Assembly: GCA_946494345.1 (NCBI GenBank)
Contig: CAMMBX010000003.1
Span: 1-42,716 of the forward strand
DNA: 42,716 nucleotides
Direction of reading: 5' to 3'
DNA from: an uncultured Mycoplasmatota bacterium
GTDB taxonomy: Bacteria; Bacillota_I; Bacilli_A; RF39; UBA660
How positions within the stretch are numbered: the first letter of the stretch is position 1; every line of letters starts with the position of its first letter. Below are positions 1-8,587 of this stretch, piece by piece. The translations under genes and the position numbers were made by a program. The notes beneath the pieces are model-generated. The model searched no databases. It was not told where the DNA came from and saw only the letters and a list, made by a program, of their open reading frames with translations.

Positions 1-60
1 CTAGATTTTATCTAGGGTTGCAAGGGTTTTTATATTAAAACTGTCAAACTAGGGTCTTTA
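1..60. other. Possible insertion-element end or attachment junction at left edge
   Basis: The first bases form a short palindrome (CTAGAT, TTT, ATCTAG at 1-15). The motif CTAGGG recurs at 13-18 and 49-54. The lipoprotein reading frame next to it stops soon after entering this stretch, well short of a full thioredoxin fold. All other frames here are also full of stops. This suggests that the chromosomal gene was joined to non-coding foreign DNA near position 50-60. No transposase is visible, so this is only an inference from gene truncation and local inverted repeats. Confidence 0.25.
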
Positions 61-259
61 ATACAGCTGTAAATCTAGGGGTGAATTCTTCACAATGACT
101 ACAACCTGTTTGAACAATTTCTAAAATAAAACTTTCTTTATTATCTATCATGGTTTCAAGTTCACTATAACTAATATCAGTTATAGTTTTTTCATTATTA
201 CATCCTGTTAAAAATACTATAAATAATCCTATTAATAAATATTTAATTTTTCTTTTCAT
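44..259 (-). pseudogene. Truncated thioredoxin-like lipoprotein
   Basis: The 71-residue product starts with a lipoprotein signal peptide: basic MKRK, a hydrophobic stretch, and the lipobox FLTGC with the lipidated Cys at residue 20. It then shows the start of a thioredoxin fold with active-site CSHC at residues 53-56. Such proteins act outside the membrane as thiol oxidoreductases. A full domain needs about 80 more residues after the CxxC, but this frame ends only 15 residues past it, where sequence of a different look begins. It is therefore a 3'-truncated gene. It is divergent from the secretion locus, whose exported proteins are rich in cysteine, so a disulfide role is conceivable but not shown. 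Confidence 0.6.
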
Positions 260-373
260 TTTATCACTACTTTCCTAAGTAATTATAGCAATTTTAGGTT
301 ATAAAAACAATAAATACTTTTCAAATTTAAAAAATTAATATATACTTAATATATAGTAAAGGGGTGTAGTTCT

Positions 374-1903
374 ATGATTTTAAGAAAGCCATATGCTCTT
401 TTAATTCAATATTTTCAAAGAATACATTTAGTATTAATATTAATTTGTGCTTATATATTTTATAAAATAATGTCATTACGTACTTTTGTGGCGAATTTTT
501 TGGATACAGAAAGTTATAATGCCTATTATGAACCAATAAGTGATCATATAAATTTCTTATTAATTATTGCCATAATAGCAGTTGTTGCTATTAGTATAGC
601 ATTGATAGTATTGTTACGTTATAAGAAAAAACCATGGAAGATATATTTAGTGCCAATTGTAGAATATATTTTTATGTTGGGTGTTTTGATCTATGTTAGA
701 AATTATTTTGATAGTTATAATGAATTATCTACTATTACCTCTATAATGGCTGGTAGAGACTTGTTAAATATAGTATCATTACCACAATATGCTGTTTTTA
801 TAATTTTGGGAATTAGATTTTTAGGAATTGATTTAAAAAAATTCGGTTTTAAACAAGATGAAGAATACTTTGATATCAAAGAAGAAGATAGAGAAGAATT
901 TGAAGTAAATATAGAATTTGATAAAGATAAGATAACAAGAACAGTTAAGAAGTTTTTTAGAAATGTTAAATATGTTTATTTTGAACATCAACTAGTATGT
1001 AATATACTTATCGCAATAGCAGCAGTTTCATTAACAGGATATACTTATTATTATTTTGGAGTTTTGCATAGAACTTATAGAGAAGGTAATACATTTTCAG
1101 CTAATTATTATGATATAACAGTTAATAATAGTTATTTAACTGATAGAGATAGTAGAGGGGATGTTATTAATAAAAACTATAATTACTTAGTTGTTAATCT
1201 TACTGTTAAAAATAATTCATCTAAAAGAGATATTAATCTAGATAGATTTAGAATTATGAATAGAAGCGAAGAATTTCGCTATGTTAGTAGACTTTATGAT
1301 AATTTTACTGATTTAGGTAAAGTTTATAATAACAGAGAATTAAATACAGGTGATGATACAACATTTATTTTGGTATATCAAGTTCCTAAGGACTTAAATG
1401 AAAAAAGGTATGTTTTATATTATCCTGATGTTACAAGTGGTATTTTACTTAAAAAAGTAAAACTTAGTGTAAATGATGTAACAGAATTGAAGACAGTAGC
1501 AGAAGCTAAATTAACTGAAGAAATGACTTTCCCTGATGGGGATACTTTAAGAGTAACTAACTTTAATATAACTAATGAAACAACTTATAATAGATATTCT
1601 TGCGATAATGTAAGTTGTGGTACTATGGATTTACCACTTACATCAAGTAATAAAATATTAGAAATATCTTTTGTAAGTAATAATTTTACAGGTGAAAGTT
1701 TGGTTGACTTTTCCAGTATATATGCTAAAATTAGATATGAGGATAGTAATGGTAAGATGCAGAATATAAATCCTAATTCTTTAGTAAATAACTATAATGG
1801 TAATTATGCTTATTATAGTTTACCTAATGATATTAAAGAAGATGGGTCCTTAGATTTAATCTTTACTTTTAGGAATGAACAATATGTGTATCATTTGAAT
1901 TAA
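374..1903 (+). CDS. Polytopic membrane protein with extracellular DUF4352-like domain
   Basis: I do not recognise a named family for the 509-residue whole. Five hydrophobic segments are visible at about 18-33, 60-81, 91-108, 136-153 and 206-229. A charged Glu/Asp/Lys-rich loop lies between the fourth and fifth. From residue 230 on there is a long beta-rich, Asn/Tyr-rich region, probably outside the cell, that resembles DUF4352-type immunoglobulin-like domains. It contains a CX4C pair (SCDNVSC). The start ATG follows AAAGGGG. It is the first gene of the long plus-strand locus, with 14 bases to the next start, so I infer a surface or assembly role in the Tad/T4SS machine. That role is not established. 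Confidence 0.55.
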   Translation: MILRKPYALLIQYFQRIHLVLILICAYIFYKIMSLRTFVANFLDTESYNAYYEPISDHINFLLIIAIIAVVAISIALIVLLRYKKKPWKIYLVPIVEYIFMLGVLIYVRNYFDSYNELSTITSIMAGRDLLNIVSLPQYAVFIILGIRFLGIDLKKFGFKQDEEYFDIKEEDREEFEVNIEFDKDKITRTVKKFFRNVKYVYFEHQLVCNILIAIAAVSLTGYTYYYFGVLHRTYREGNTFSANYYDITVNNSYLTDRDSRGDVINKNYNYLVVNLTVKNNSSKRDINLDRFRIMNRSEEFRYVSRLYDNFTDLGKVYNNRELNTGDDTTFILVYQVPKDLNEKRYVLYYPDVTSGILLKKVKLSVNDVTELKTVAEAKLTEEMTFPDGDTLRVTNFNITNETTYNRYSCDNVSCGTMDLPLTSSNKILEISFVSNNFTGESLVDFSSIYAKIRYEDSNGKMQNINPNSLVNNYNGNYAYYSLPNDIKEDGSLDLIFTFRNEQYVYHLN

Positions 1904-1917
1904 GAGGAGCGTTGGTT

Positions 1918-3756
1918 ATGAATAGTAAAAAGAAAAAAATTAATAAGAAAAAAATAATTAGGATAGCAGTTATAGTATTAATAATTGTTGTAGTTGTTTT
2001 ATTGGTATGGTTTTTATATTTTTATCCACGTCAAGTTTTCAGAAATAATGAAAAACTATTAAGTGAAGCTGGTGAGAGATATTATGAAATTAATAGTACT
2101 CGTCTTCCTCAAGAGGAAGGACGAGTTGTTTCCGTTACTTTAGATACTTTAGTTAAACAAGATTATCTAGATGGTTTATATACAGCATATGGTAATAAAT
2201 TGTGTGATTTAAAGGAGTCTAATGTTAAAGCGGTTATTAGAAATGGTGATTATCAATATTATACATATTTAAAATGTGGTAATTTTGAGTCTGATGTTGA
2301 TCATGAAGGGCCTGAAATTACTTTAAATGGAGATACTACAGTTAGACTAAACAGGGGAGAAGAGTATGTTGAAGCTGGTGTTAAAAGTGTTAGAGATAAT
2401 ACTGATGGTGAAATGAGTGTAGATAGTGTTAAAATAAGAGGAGAAGTTAATGTAAATCAAGTAGGAACTTATGAAATAACATATACAGCGACTGATAGTT
2501 TGAGTAATGAAAATACTGTTACAAGAAAAGTTATTGTAGAAGAGTCTCTTAGTAATGTAGTGAAGAGTGCAACTAAAGATTCTAATAATTACTATAAAGG
2601 TGAAGCGGAAAATAATTATGTAATGTTTAATAATATGGTCTTTAGAATTGTAAAAGTAAATGATAATGATACTGTTACAATTGCTAGTGATGAGTTATTA
2701 GCTAATGTTGATTATACTAATGATGGTAGATTTGCTGATAGTTCATTAGATTCTTGGTTAAATGATTATTTCTATAATCTTTTAGAAGATAAATTTAAAG
2801 ATTTAATTGTTTCTTCTAAATGGTGTGATGATGTTATTAGTAATGATAATTATATGACAACTGAATGTAGTAGAACTAGTGCTAAGAGAAATGTTGGTAT
2901 TTTATCTATTCAAGATTATAATAATACTTTACAAGATGATGTTAGTTTCTTAGATTTTTCTGGTATTGTATGGTATGCTAATTTAGGTGAAGATAATAAT
3001 CCTTGGACAGTAACAAGTATTTTAGCATATCCATTAAAATCTGAACCTATGAATAAAGAGTATTTATTTAATGTAAGACCTGCTGTTACTCTTAAAAAGA
3101 ATACAAAAGTATTAGATGGTGATGGTAGTGCTGCTAATCCATATATTTTAGTTGAAAATAATAGTGCACGTAGAAATACTAATGTTAATGAAAGACAAGT
3201 AGGTGAATATATTAATTATTCTGGTTATACTTGGAGAATAGCTGGTTTTGATGGTGATAAGACTGAAATAATTATGACTGGTGTTGCTGCTAATAATGGT
3301 ATTGAAGTTGAAATTGGTTATGAAAATAAAGGTGCTAAAGTATATAATCCTAATAAAGAAGGTAATATTGGCTATAAAGTAATCAATGAAATAACTAGAT
3401 ATGTTTCTACTGATTTATTTGCAAGAACAAAAATTACAGTTCCTATTTATGATAATAGAGTTACTTATAATGGAGATAATGATGAAAAAACTTATAATAA
3501 TATAATTACTATTCCATCAACATTTGATATTTTTTCATCAAAGGGTTATGCTAGTAGTAGCAGTGGTTATTGGCTAATTGATTCATCTAGAGAAGATAAT
3601 GTTAAAACACTTATGAATCCAGTAGGTACTGTTAGTTATACACCTGTTACTGATGATTTTACAGCTGGAGTTAAGGTAAAGGCATACTTAAAAGATGATG
3701 TATATATTACTGATGGTACTGGTATATTGACTGATCCATATGTAATAAGTGATTAG
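1918..3756 (+). CDS. Membrane-anchored DUF5011 surface protein with two C-terminal repeats
   Basis: I chose ATG 1918 over TTG 1912 because GAGGAG at 1904-1909 is 8 bases upstream. The 612-residue product has a Lys-rich cytoplasmic start and one membrane segment (about 14-35). A small pilin-like globular part follows, with Cys96 and Cys120 able to form a disulfide. Next is a DUF5011 immunoglobulin-like domain (about 130-208; RGEEYVEAGV and GTYEITYTATDS are typical). Two domains of about 200 residues each come last: one begins with MFNNMVFRIVKV near 236, the other with YSGYTWRIAGF near 434. They end with related motifs, GDGSAANPYIL and GTGILTDPYVI. The architecture suggests an extracellular structural or adhesive subunit. 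No LPxTG-type sorting signal is visible. Confidence 0.6.
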   Translation: MNSKKKKINKKKIIRIAVIVLIIVVVVLLVWFLYFYPRQVFRNNEKLLSEAGERYYEINSTRLPQEEGRVVSVTLDTLVKQDYLDGLYTAYGNKLCDLKESNVKAVIRNGDYQYYTYLKCGNFESDVDHEGPEITLNGDTTVRLNRGEEYVEAGVKSVRDNTDGEMSVDSVKIRGEVNVNQVGTYEITYTATDSLSNENTVTRKVIVEESLSNVVKSATKDSNNYYKGEAENNYVMFNNMVFRIVKVNDNDTVTIASDELLANVDYTNDGRFADSSLDSWLNDYFYNLLEDKFKDLIVSSKWCDDVISNDNYMTTECSRTSAKRNVGILSIQDYNNTLQDDVSFLDFSGIVWYANLGEDNNPWTVTSILAYPLKSEPMNKEYLFNVRPAVTLKKNTKVLDGDGSAANPYILVENNSARRNTNVNERQVGEYINYSGYTWRIAGFDGDKTEIIMTGVAANNGIEVEIGYENKGAKVYNPNKEGNIGYKVINEITRYVSTDLFARTKITVPIYDNRVTYNGDNDEKTYNNIITIPSTFDIFSSKGYASSSSGYWLIDSSREDNVKTLMNPVGTVSYTPVTDDFTAGVKVKAYLKDDVYITDGTGILTDPYVISD

Positions 3757-3772
3757 TGTTAGGAGAAGTACA

Positions 3773-4555
3773 ATGAAGAAAAAAATGATAATTGCATTGA
3801 GTATATTAATTGTTATTGTTGCAATTGCTTTAGTTTTCGTGTATTATAAAGTTAACTTCAGAACAAGTGATTTTGCTGTTTTGGATGAAACTGATAAGAT
3901 AGAGGATGCTAAGCAATATGGTGATGAGGTTGTAGGATGGCTTAGAGTTGAAGGTACTAATATTGATTTGCCTTTAATAAAGATAAACGAAGATACAGAT
4001 GTTTATAACGATGCCTACGATTTTGCCTGGACTAATTCTATTCCTGATGGTACAGGTAATCGTCCTGCCTATATTTCTCATAATGTTAGAAATGTGTCTC
4101 GCAATCCTATAGTTGGCGATGATACAATGACAAGATTTGAACAACTGATGTCATTTATTTATCCTGACTTTATTAAAGATAATCAGTTTATCGAGTTCAC
4201 AGATAGTGAAGGCGCTACTAGTTTATATAGAATTTATGCTGTTGCATTATTAGAAGATGATCAGAATGCTTCTTTTAGCGATACTTATACTGATGAAGAA
4301 CAAAGAAGGTATATTAAGAAAGCTAAAAGAGAAAGCATGTATGATATAGATGTTGATGTTAATGAAGATGATTTAATGTTGACGTTATTTACTTGCACTA
4401 GGTTTTATGGTGCATATACTAGCTATTCTTTTAGAGTTGATGCTAGAAAGTTAAGGGAAGGTGAGGATAAAATATACGCAAAAGTAGAGACTAACAAGAA
4501 TTATGAAAAAATAAAGGAAAGGATGGAAGAAGGTGAAAATAATGAAGAAGTATAA
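3773..4555 (+). CDS. Class B sortase
   Basis: This 260-residue membrane-anchored transpeptidase has an N-terminal hydrophobic anchor (about 5-25) and an extracellular catalytic domain. All three catalytic residues are visible: His103 in YISHNVRN, Cys208 in LFTCTR and Arg221 in YSFRVDAR. The segment GWLRVEGTNIDLPLI is typical of class B sortases. Such enzymes cut a sorting motif and join the protein to the wall or to a pilin. ATG 3773 follows AGGAG at 3761-3765; an upstream in-frame start would lie before this ribosome site. It overlaps the next gene by 14 bases, so the two are probably co-translated. No obvious LPxTG or NPQTN substrate lies in this window, so the substrate is unknown. Confidence 0.9.
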   Translation: MKKKMIIALSILIVIVAIALVFVYYKVNFRTSDFAVLDETDKIEDAKQYGDEVVGWLRVEGTNIDLPLIKINEDTDVYNDAYDFAWTNSIPDGTGNRPAYISHNVRNVSRNPIVGDDTMTRFEQLMSFIYPDFIKDNQFIEFTDSEGATSLYRIYAVALLEDDQNASFSDTYTDEEQRRYIKKAKRESMYDIDVDVNEDDLMLTLFTCTRFYGAYTSYSFRVDARKLREGEDKIYAKVETNKNYEKIKERMEEGENNEEV

Positions 4556-7256
4556 AATTATATTAGCAGTAGTTGTAATTGGTCTTTGTGCTACTTTTGG
4601 AGTTTTAGCTAATACAACTTCAGTTGATGCTGCTAATAATGAATGTTCTACGGGTTATACTAAGAAAACTTATATAAATAAGATTGGGTATGAGATTTCT
4701 GGCAATACTGTATCTTTTACTGGTGCTAAAGGATTAATGTATTCAGTAAGTTATGATTCTAGTGAAGTGAGAAATCATATTGATAATAGTGGAAATTTCT
4801 CAATTACTGTTCCAGATGAGTATGCAAGTGGAAAAATTGTCGTTACATTTTATCTTGATGAAGATGATGGTGTATGTGATGGTGGTATAGAAGTTGGAGG
4901 TATGGAATTTTATCTTGATGAGGCTTCTTATAACCAATTATATAACGATAGTTTATGTGCGAATTATCGTAGTAGATGGTCTAATAATAAGACTATGAGA
5001 GAGGCAGTTCCATATTGTTTTACTGAATACGTATCTATACAATATTCTTATAATGATGTAAGTAGTTGGGTTAATGATGCAGAAAGACTTTATAATTTAC
5101 AACAACATGGTAGTAGTGCGATTGTTCAAGATCCTTCTTATAAAAATGTTGATGATGTAGAAAATACTGAGAAATTAGTTTGTGATGCTTTTAGTAATAA
5201 TAATTATGAAACTATGCATAAATATAGTCATATGCAAACAAATACAGTTAATAATTGTACAACTACTTGTAAAGAGGAAGTTGAAGTAAACTTTAGTGAT
5301 CCTGTGGCAACACAAGCTGGATTATGTTTCCAATATTTAATAGAGATTAAATCTAAAGTAACTTGTGATAGTATTTATACAGCTCCTATGCCTAGTAGAC
5401 CTGGTGTTTGTGTACCTACAGCTTTTTGTGAATATAGTGCTAGTTCTACAAGTGACAAAGGTGGTCCTAGTGAGGATTTTGATGAGTGTGTTAATCAATG
5501 TGATGGTGGTGAATATACTCAAAAGTGTATAGATTCATGCTATACTAAAGTTTATGGAAAAGATAATACTGATACTGTTACACAAACTGCTTTTGGTGAA
5601 GTTGGTAATTCTATATTAACATTTGATCTTAATTCTACTATGTTTGATGGAACAGATAATGCTAAATTACTTGCTAATGGATGTATAGATCCTAAAAATG
5701 CTCCTTATTCTCAAGCTGCTGATTTATATAATCAACATCAAAGAGATCCTGGTGGTTATTATGAAATAGTAAATGGTAGAACAGTATGGAAAAAGGACAA
5801 TAATTCTGCTTGTCCTAGTGATATTGGACAATACTATTTTAGAAGTGTTGATGCTACTTTAAATACAATGCATGAGCTTCGTGGAGATTATTCACAAGGT
5901 GCTGGAAATAAAACATATAGAGCTAATGGAGAAGGAATTCTTTATAGATATTTAAGAAATAATCATGAAGATGTTTGTACTGATGATTGTACATGGATTA
6001 ACAATTGTAGTTCTAATACAGTATTAACAGAGTATCTAGCTGAACAACAATATCAACAAGCTTTAGCTGAATACAATAGTAAAAAGGCTGCTTGTGAATC
6101 TGGTACTGCTGTTTGTAGTAATGAAACTACTGATTATAAGATAGTTGTTGATAATATTGATACAAATACTAGTAATGGTGATGATAAAGAAGATTTCACA
6201 TCTTCACAAAAATTAAATAGCACTAATGTTACAGGAGCTTTTCCTGATATGGTTATTTTAACTGATGGAAGTTGTGAAGATGGACAAAGTGATCCATGGA
6301 ATTATCACAATATTATTACATTCCCTGGTACTTGGGTAAATAATAAGACAGGTCAAACTGTTCATTCAATGGATCCAGGACATGAAGATTTCTATACTTA
6401 TGTTGGTAATGAATATTGTACTAAACTAAATTCTGTTCCTATTAATACTGCATGGTATGATTGGAAAGTTAATCAAAATGGTGATCAGGGTGCTTTAACT
6501 GATTCACGGAAAAATCAAATTAGTAATAATATTGATATGAATATCAATGGTCATATTGATAATTATGGTTACTTTGGTTGGGATTTTGATGTTAGTTGTT
6601 TCTATGCTATAGGATCTCCTGAGGAAAGTTGTCCTCCAACTGATCCAAATTTCCCTGATTGTGAAGGTACTCCTACTCCGGATGATCCTGTTCCAGATCC
6701 TGATGGTCCAGGTGGTGATCCAGGGGATTCTCCAGTAAATGAATATGAATTTAGATCAGTTGCACTTGATAATGTTTTCCCATCTAGTACTGATGAAGAA
6801 AGAGAAATTGGATTTAACTGGACTTGTGCTGCTACTAACTTGGAAAATACTGATTATCTAATTCAACCAGTGACTGTTATGAATAATATTCAAGCTTTAG
6901 GTGATAGTATTTATGATGGTGAAGAATATTTGGATTATCATGTTAGACTAACTCCTGAAACAATGAGAAAAGTAAGAAATTATAATGATGATTATGATAG
7001 TTATACTGAACCAACTAGTGATAATAGTAATGAAGTGTTAACAGCTGGTAATAAGAAAACAGCAGGTATTACTGTTTATCGTAGTTATTTACTTCATAAA
7101 GTTCTTAATAGTAATGAATTATTAAGAAGTGGTGTTATTGGATGTAATAATGAAGAGAATGGAAGTTGTCCTAGAGGAACTGCTGCTATTGATACTACTA
7201 CAAGTTGTTATAATGAATATATGGCACAATCTGCTGTATTGAAAGGAGCTAATTAA
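4542..7256 (+). CDS. Large secreted cysteine-rich protein of unknown function
   Basis: I do not recognise this 904-residue protein. ATG 4542 is preferred because an AAGAAGG site ends 8 bases upstream. The N-terminus is a clear signal peptide (MKKYKII, hydrophobic core, likely cleavage after SVDA near residue 34). The rest holds about 31 cysteines, many in close pairs such as CTTTC, CVNQC, CIDSC and CTDDC, so extensive disulfide bonding outside the cell is likely. A Pro/Asp/Gly-rich linker (about residues 710-735) separates the body from a C-terminal part of about 170 residues. There is no C-terminal anchor or sorting signal. Its place between sortase and Tad genes suggests a surface or pilus-tip component. 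That is an inference from position only. Confidence 0.6.
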   Translation: MKKYKIILAVVVIGLCATFGVLANTTSVDAANNECSTGYTKKTYINKIGYEISGNTVSFTGAKGLMYSVSYDSSEVRNHIDNSGNFSITVPDEYASGKIVVTFYLDEDDGVCDGGIEVGGMEFYLDEASYNQLYNDSLCANYRSRWSNNKTMREAVPYCFTEYVSIQYSYNDVSSWVNDAERLYNLQQHGSSAIVQDPSYKNVDDVENTEKLVCDAFSNNNYETMHKYSHMQTNTVNNCTTTCKEEVEVNFSDPVATQAGLCFQYLIEIKSKVTCDSIYTAPMPSRPGVCVPTAFCEYSASSTSDKGGPSEDFDECVNQCDGGEYTQKCIDSCYTKVYGKDNTDTVTQTAFGEVGNSILTFDLNSTMFDGTDNAKLLANGCIDPKNAPYSQAADLYNQHQRDPGGYYEIVNGRTVWKKDNNSACPSDIGQYYFRSVDATLNTMHELRGDYSQGAGNKTYRANGEGILYRYLRNNHEDVCTDDCTWINNCSSNTVLTEYLAEQQYQQALAEYNSKKAACESGTAVCSNETTDYKIVVDNIDTNTSNGDDKEDFTSSQKLNSTNVTGAFPDMVILTDGSCEDGQSDPWNYHNIITFPGTWVNNKTGQTVHSMDPGHEDFYTYVGNEYCTKLNSVPINTAWYDWKVNQNGDQGALTDSRKNQISNNIDMNINGHIDNYGYFGWDFDVSCFYAIGSPEESCPPTDPNFPDCEGTPTPDDPVPDPDGPGGDPGDSPVNEYEFRSVALDNVFPSSTDEEREIGFNWTCAATNLENTDYLIQPVTVMNNIQALGDSIYDGEEYLDYHVRLTPETMRKVRNYNDDYDSYTEPTSDNSNEVLTAGNKKTAGITVYRSYLLHKVLNSNELLRSGVIGCNNEENGSCPRGTAAIDTTTSCYNEYMAQSAVLKGAN

Positions 7257-7258
7257 TT

Positions 7259-7720
7259 ATGAGTAAAGGTATGTTAATTGTTGGTATTATCCTTTTAGCT
7301 ATTATTACTTTTGGGGTTGTTAATATAGTTCAAAATTATCAAACTGGTAATGAGCTAGATTACTATTTATTAAGAGAAACGACTGAAGCGGCAATGACTG
7401 ATGCAGTAGACGTTGGTTATTACCGCTTGAGCGGTCTACTTAGAATAGATAAAGAAAAATTTGTAGAGAGTTTTGTTAGACGTTTTTCTGAGAATGTTTC
7501 TAATAGTCGTACTTATGATATTGGCTTTTATGATATTAATGAAACACCACCTAAAGTTAGTGTTTTAGTTAAATCAGAAACTGCTGCTAGTATTAATGGT
7601 GAATCTTTAACTTTATCTAATAAAATTGATGTAATATTAGAGTCTAAATATCATGAAAATCAATATGTAACAAAAATGACTAGAGCTGGACAACTTGATT
7701 ATAGTGATGTTGATAGATAA
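7259..7720 (+). CDS. TadE-like minor pseudopilin
   Basis: The 153-residue product has a very short cytoplasmic start (MSKG), one long hydrophobic helix (about residues 4-25) and an acidic helical continuation (NELDYYLLRETTEAAMTDAVD), then a globular extracellular domain. This layout matches TadE-type pseudopilins, in which a membrane helix runs on as an N-terminal alpha-helix. AAAGGAG at 7242-7248 sits well before the ATG. It lies 2 bases after the Cys-rich protein gene and just before cpaB and tadA, so it belongs to the Tad part of the locus. Sequence similarity to named TadE proteins is weak, so the assignment rests on architecture and position. Confidence 0.55.
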   Translation: MSKGMLIVGIILLAIITFGVVNIVQNYQTGNELDYYLLRETTEAAMTDAVDVGYYRLSGLLRIDKEKFVESFVRRFSENVSNSRTYDIGFYDINETPPKVSVLVKSETAASINGESLTLSNKIDVILESKYHENQYVTKMTRAGQLDYSDVDR

Positions 7721-7741
7721 AAAGAATGAGGAGGATGTTTG

Positions 7742-8566
7742 ATGAATAATTTAGTGATTGGAATAAAAAAATTCTTAACTAATAAAAATACTGTTACTGT
7801 TGTTGGTGTTATTCTTGCAATTGTAATCCTTTATGTTGGATATAATATGCGAATTAATCAGGCAATAACACCTGTTACTGTTCCTTATGCTACAGAAACT
7901 ATAAAGGCTAGAACACAAATAACTGAGGATATGATAAGTACTATGGAAATTCCTCAATCAATGGTAACTGATGATATAATTACAAATAGTGCTGATGTTA
8001 TAGATATGTATGCAAATGGAGATAGTGTTATACCTGAAGGTAGTTTATTTTATACGAGATGTGTAGTGTCTCGAGATCAATTACCTGATAGTATAATTTT
8101 AAATTATCCTAAGGGATATGTTTTATATAACTTAGATGTTGATATGGCTAGTACATATAGTAACTCTATTTATCCAGATAATTATATTGATATTTATTTG
8201 AAAGTTCAAAATGCTGAAGGTAATGAAAATGGAGTTATTGCTGAAGATAGAATCATGGTTGGTAAACTATTATCTAATGTTAAAGTTTTAGCTGTATTCG
8301 ATAGTAATGGTAATAATGTTTTTGCTGACCTTGAAGAAAAAACTGAGCCTGCCCAAATAATCTTTGCGGTACCTGAAGAGTATCATATCTTACTTCGTAA
8401 AGCTAGTTTCTTAAGAGCTTATGAATCTGAGATTATTCCTGTTCCTACTGCAGAGTCTTTGGAAGATGAACCAGGAGATGTAACTTTATCTAGTGAGGAT
8501 TTAAGAAACTTTATTAATAATGTTACTGCTATGACAGAAGAAGATTTATCTTATACACAACAATAA
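7742..8566 (+). CDS. cpaB: CpaB/RcpC-like Tad pilus assembly protein (SAF domain)
   Basis: The 274-residue protein has one membrane helix (about 17-37) and then a SAF domain with the family signature around VPYATETIKARTQITEDMI and a following proline-containing segment. CpaB/RcpC proteins sit outside the membrane and help assemble or guide Flp-type pili; SAF domains are thought to bind glycans or pilus subunits. ATG 7742 has a strong GAGGAGG 7 bases upstream; the TTG one codon earlier is less likely. It is followed after 21 bases by the tadA ATPase, the usual order in Tad loci. In a monoderm it cannot pair with an outer-membrane secretin, so it may act near the peptidoglycan. Confidence 0.8.
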   Translation: MNNLVIGIKKFLTNKNTVTVVGVILAIVILYVGYNMRINQAITPVTVPYATETIKARTQITEDMISTMEIPQSMVTDDIITNSADVIDMYANGDSVIPEGSLFYTRCVVSRDQLPDSIILNYPKGYVLYNLDVDMASTYSNSIYPDNYIDIYLKVQNAEGNENGVIAEDRIMVGKLLSNVKVLAVFDSNGNNVFADLEEKTEPAQIIFAVPEEYHILLRKASFLRAYESEIIPVPTAESLEDEPGDVTLSSEDLRNFINNVTAMTEEDLSYTQQ

Positions 8567-8587
8567 AAAGAAAAGGGGTATGATTTT

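Noticed and set aside
5337..5522. Antisense open frame within the Cys-rich protein gene
   Set aside because: It is the mirror of a strongly coding plus-strand gene, has a low-complexity Thr/Ile-rich product and no ribosome site.
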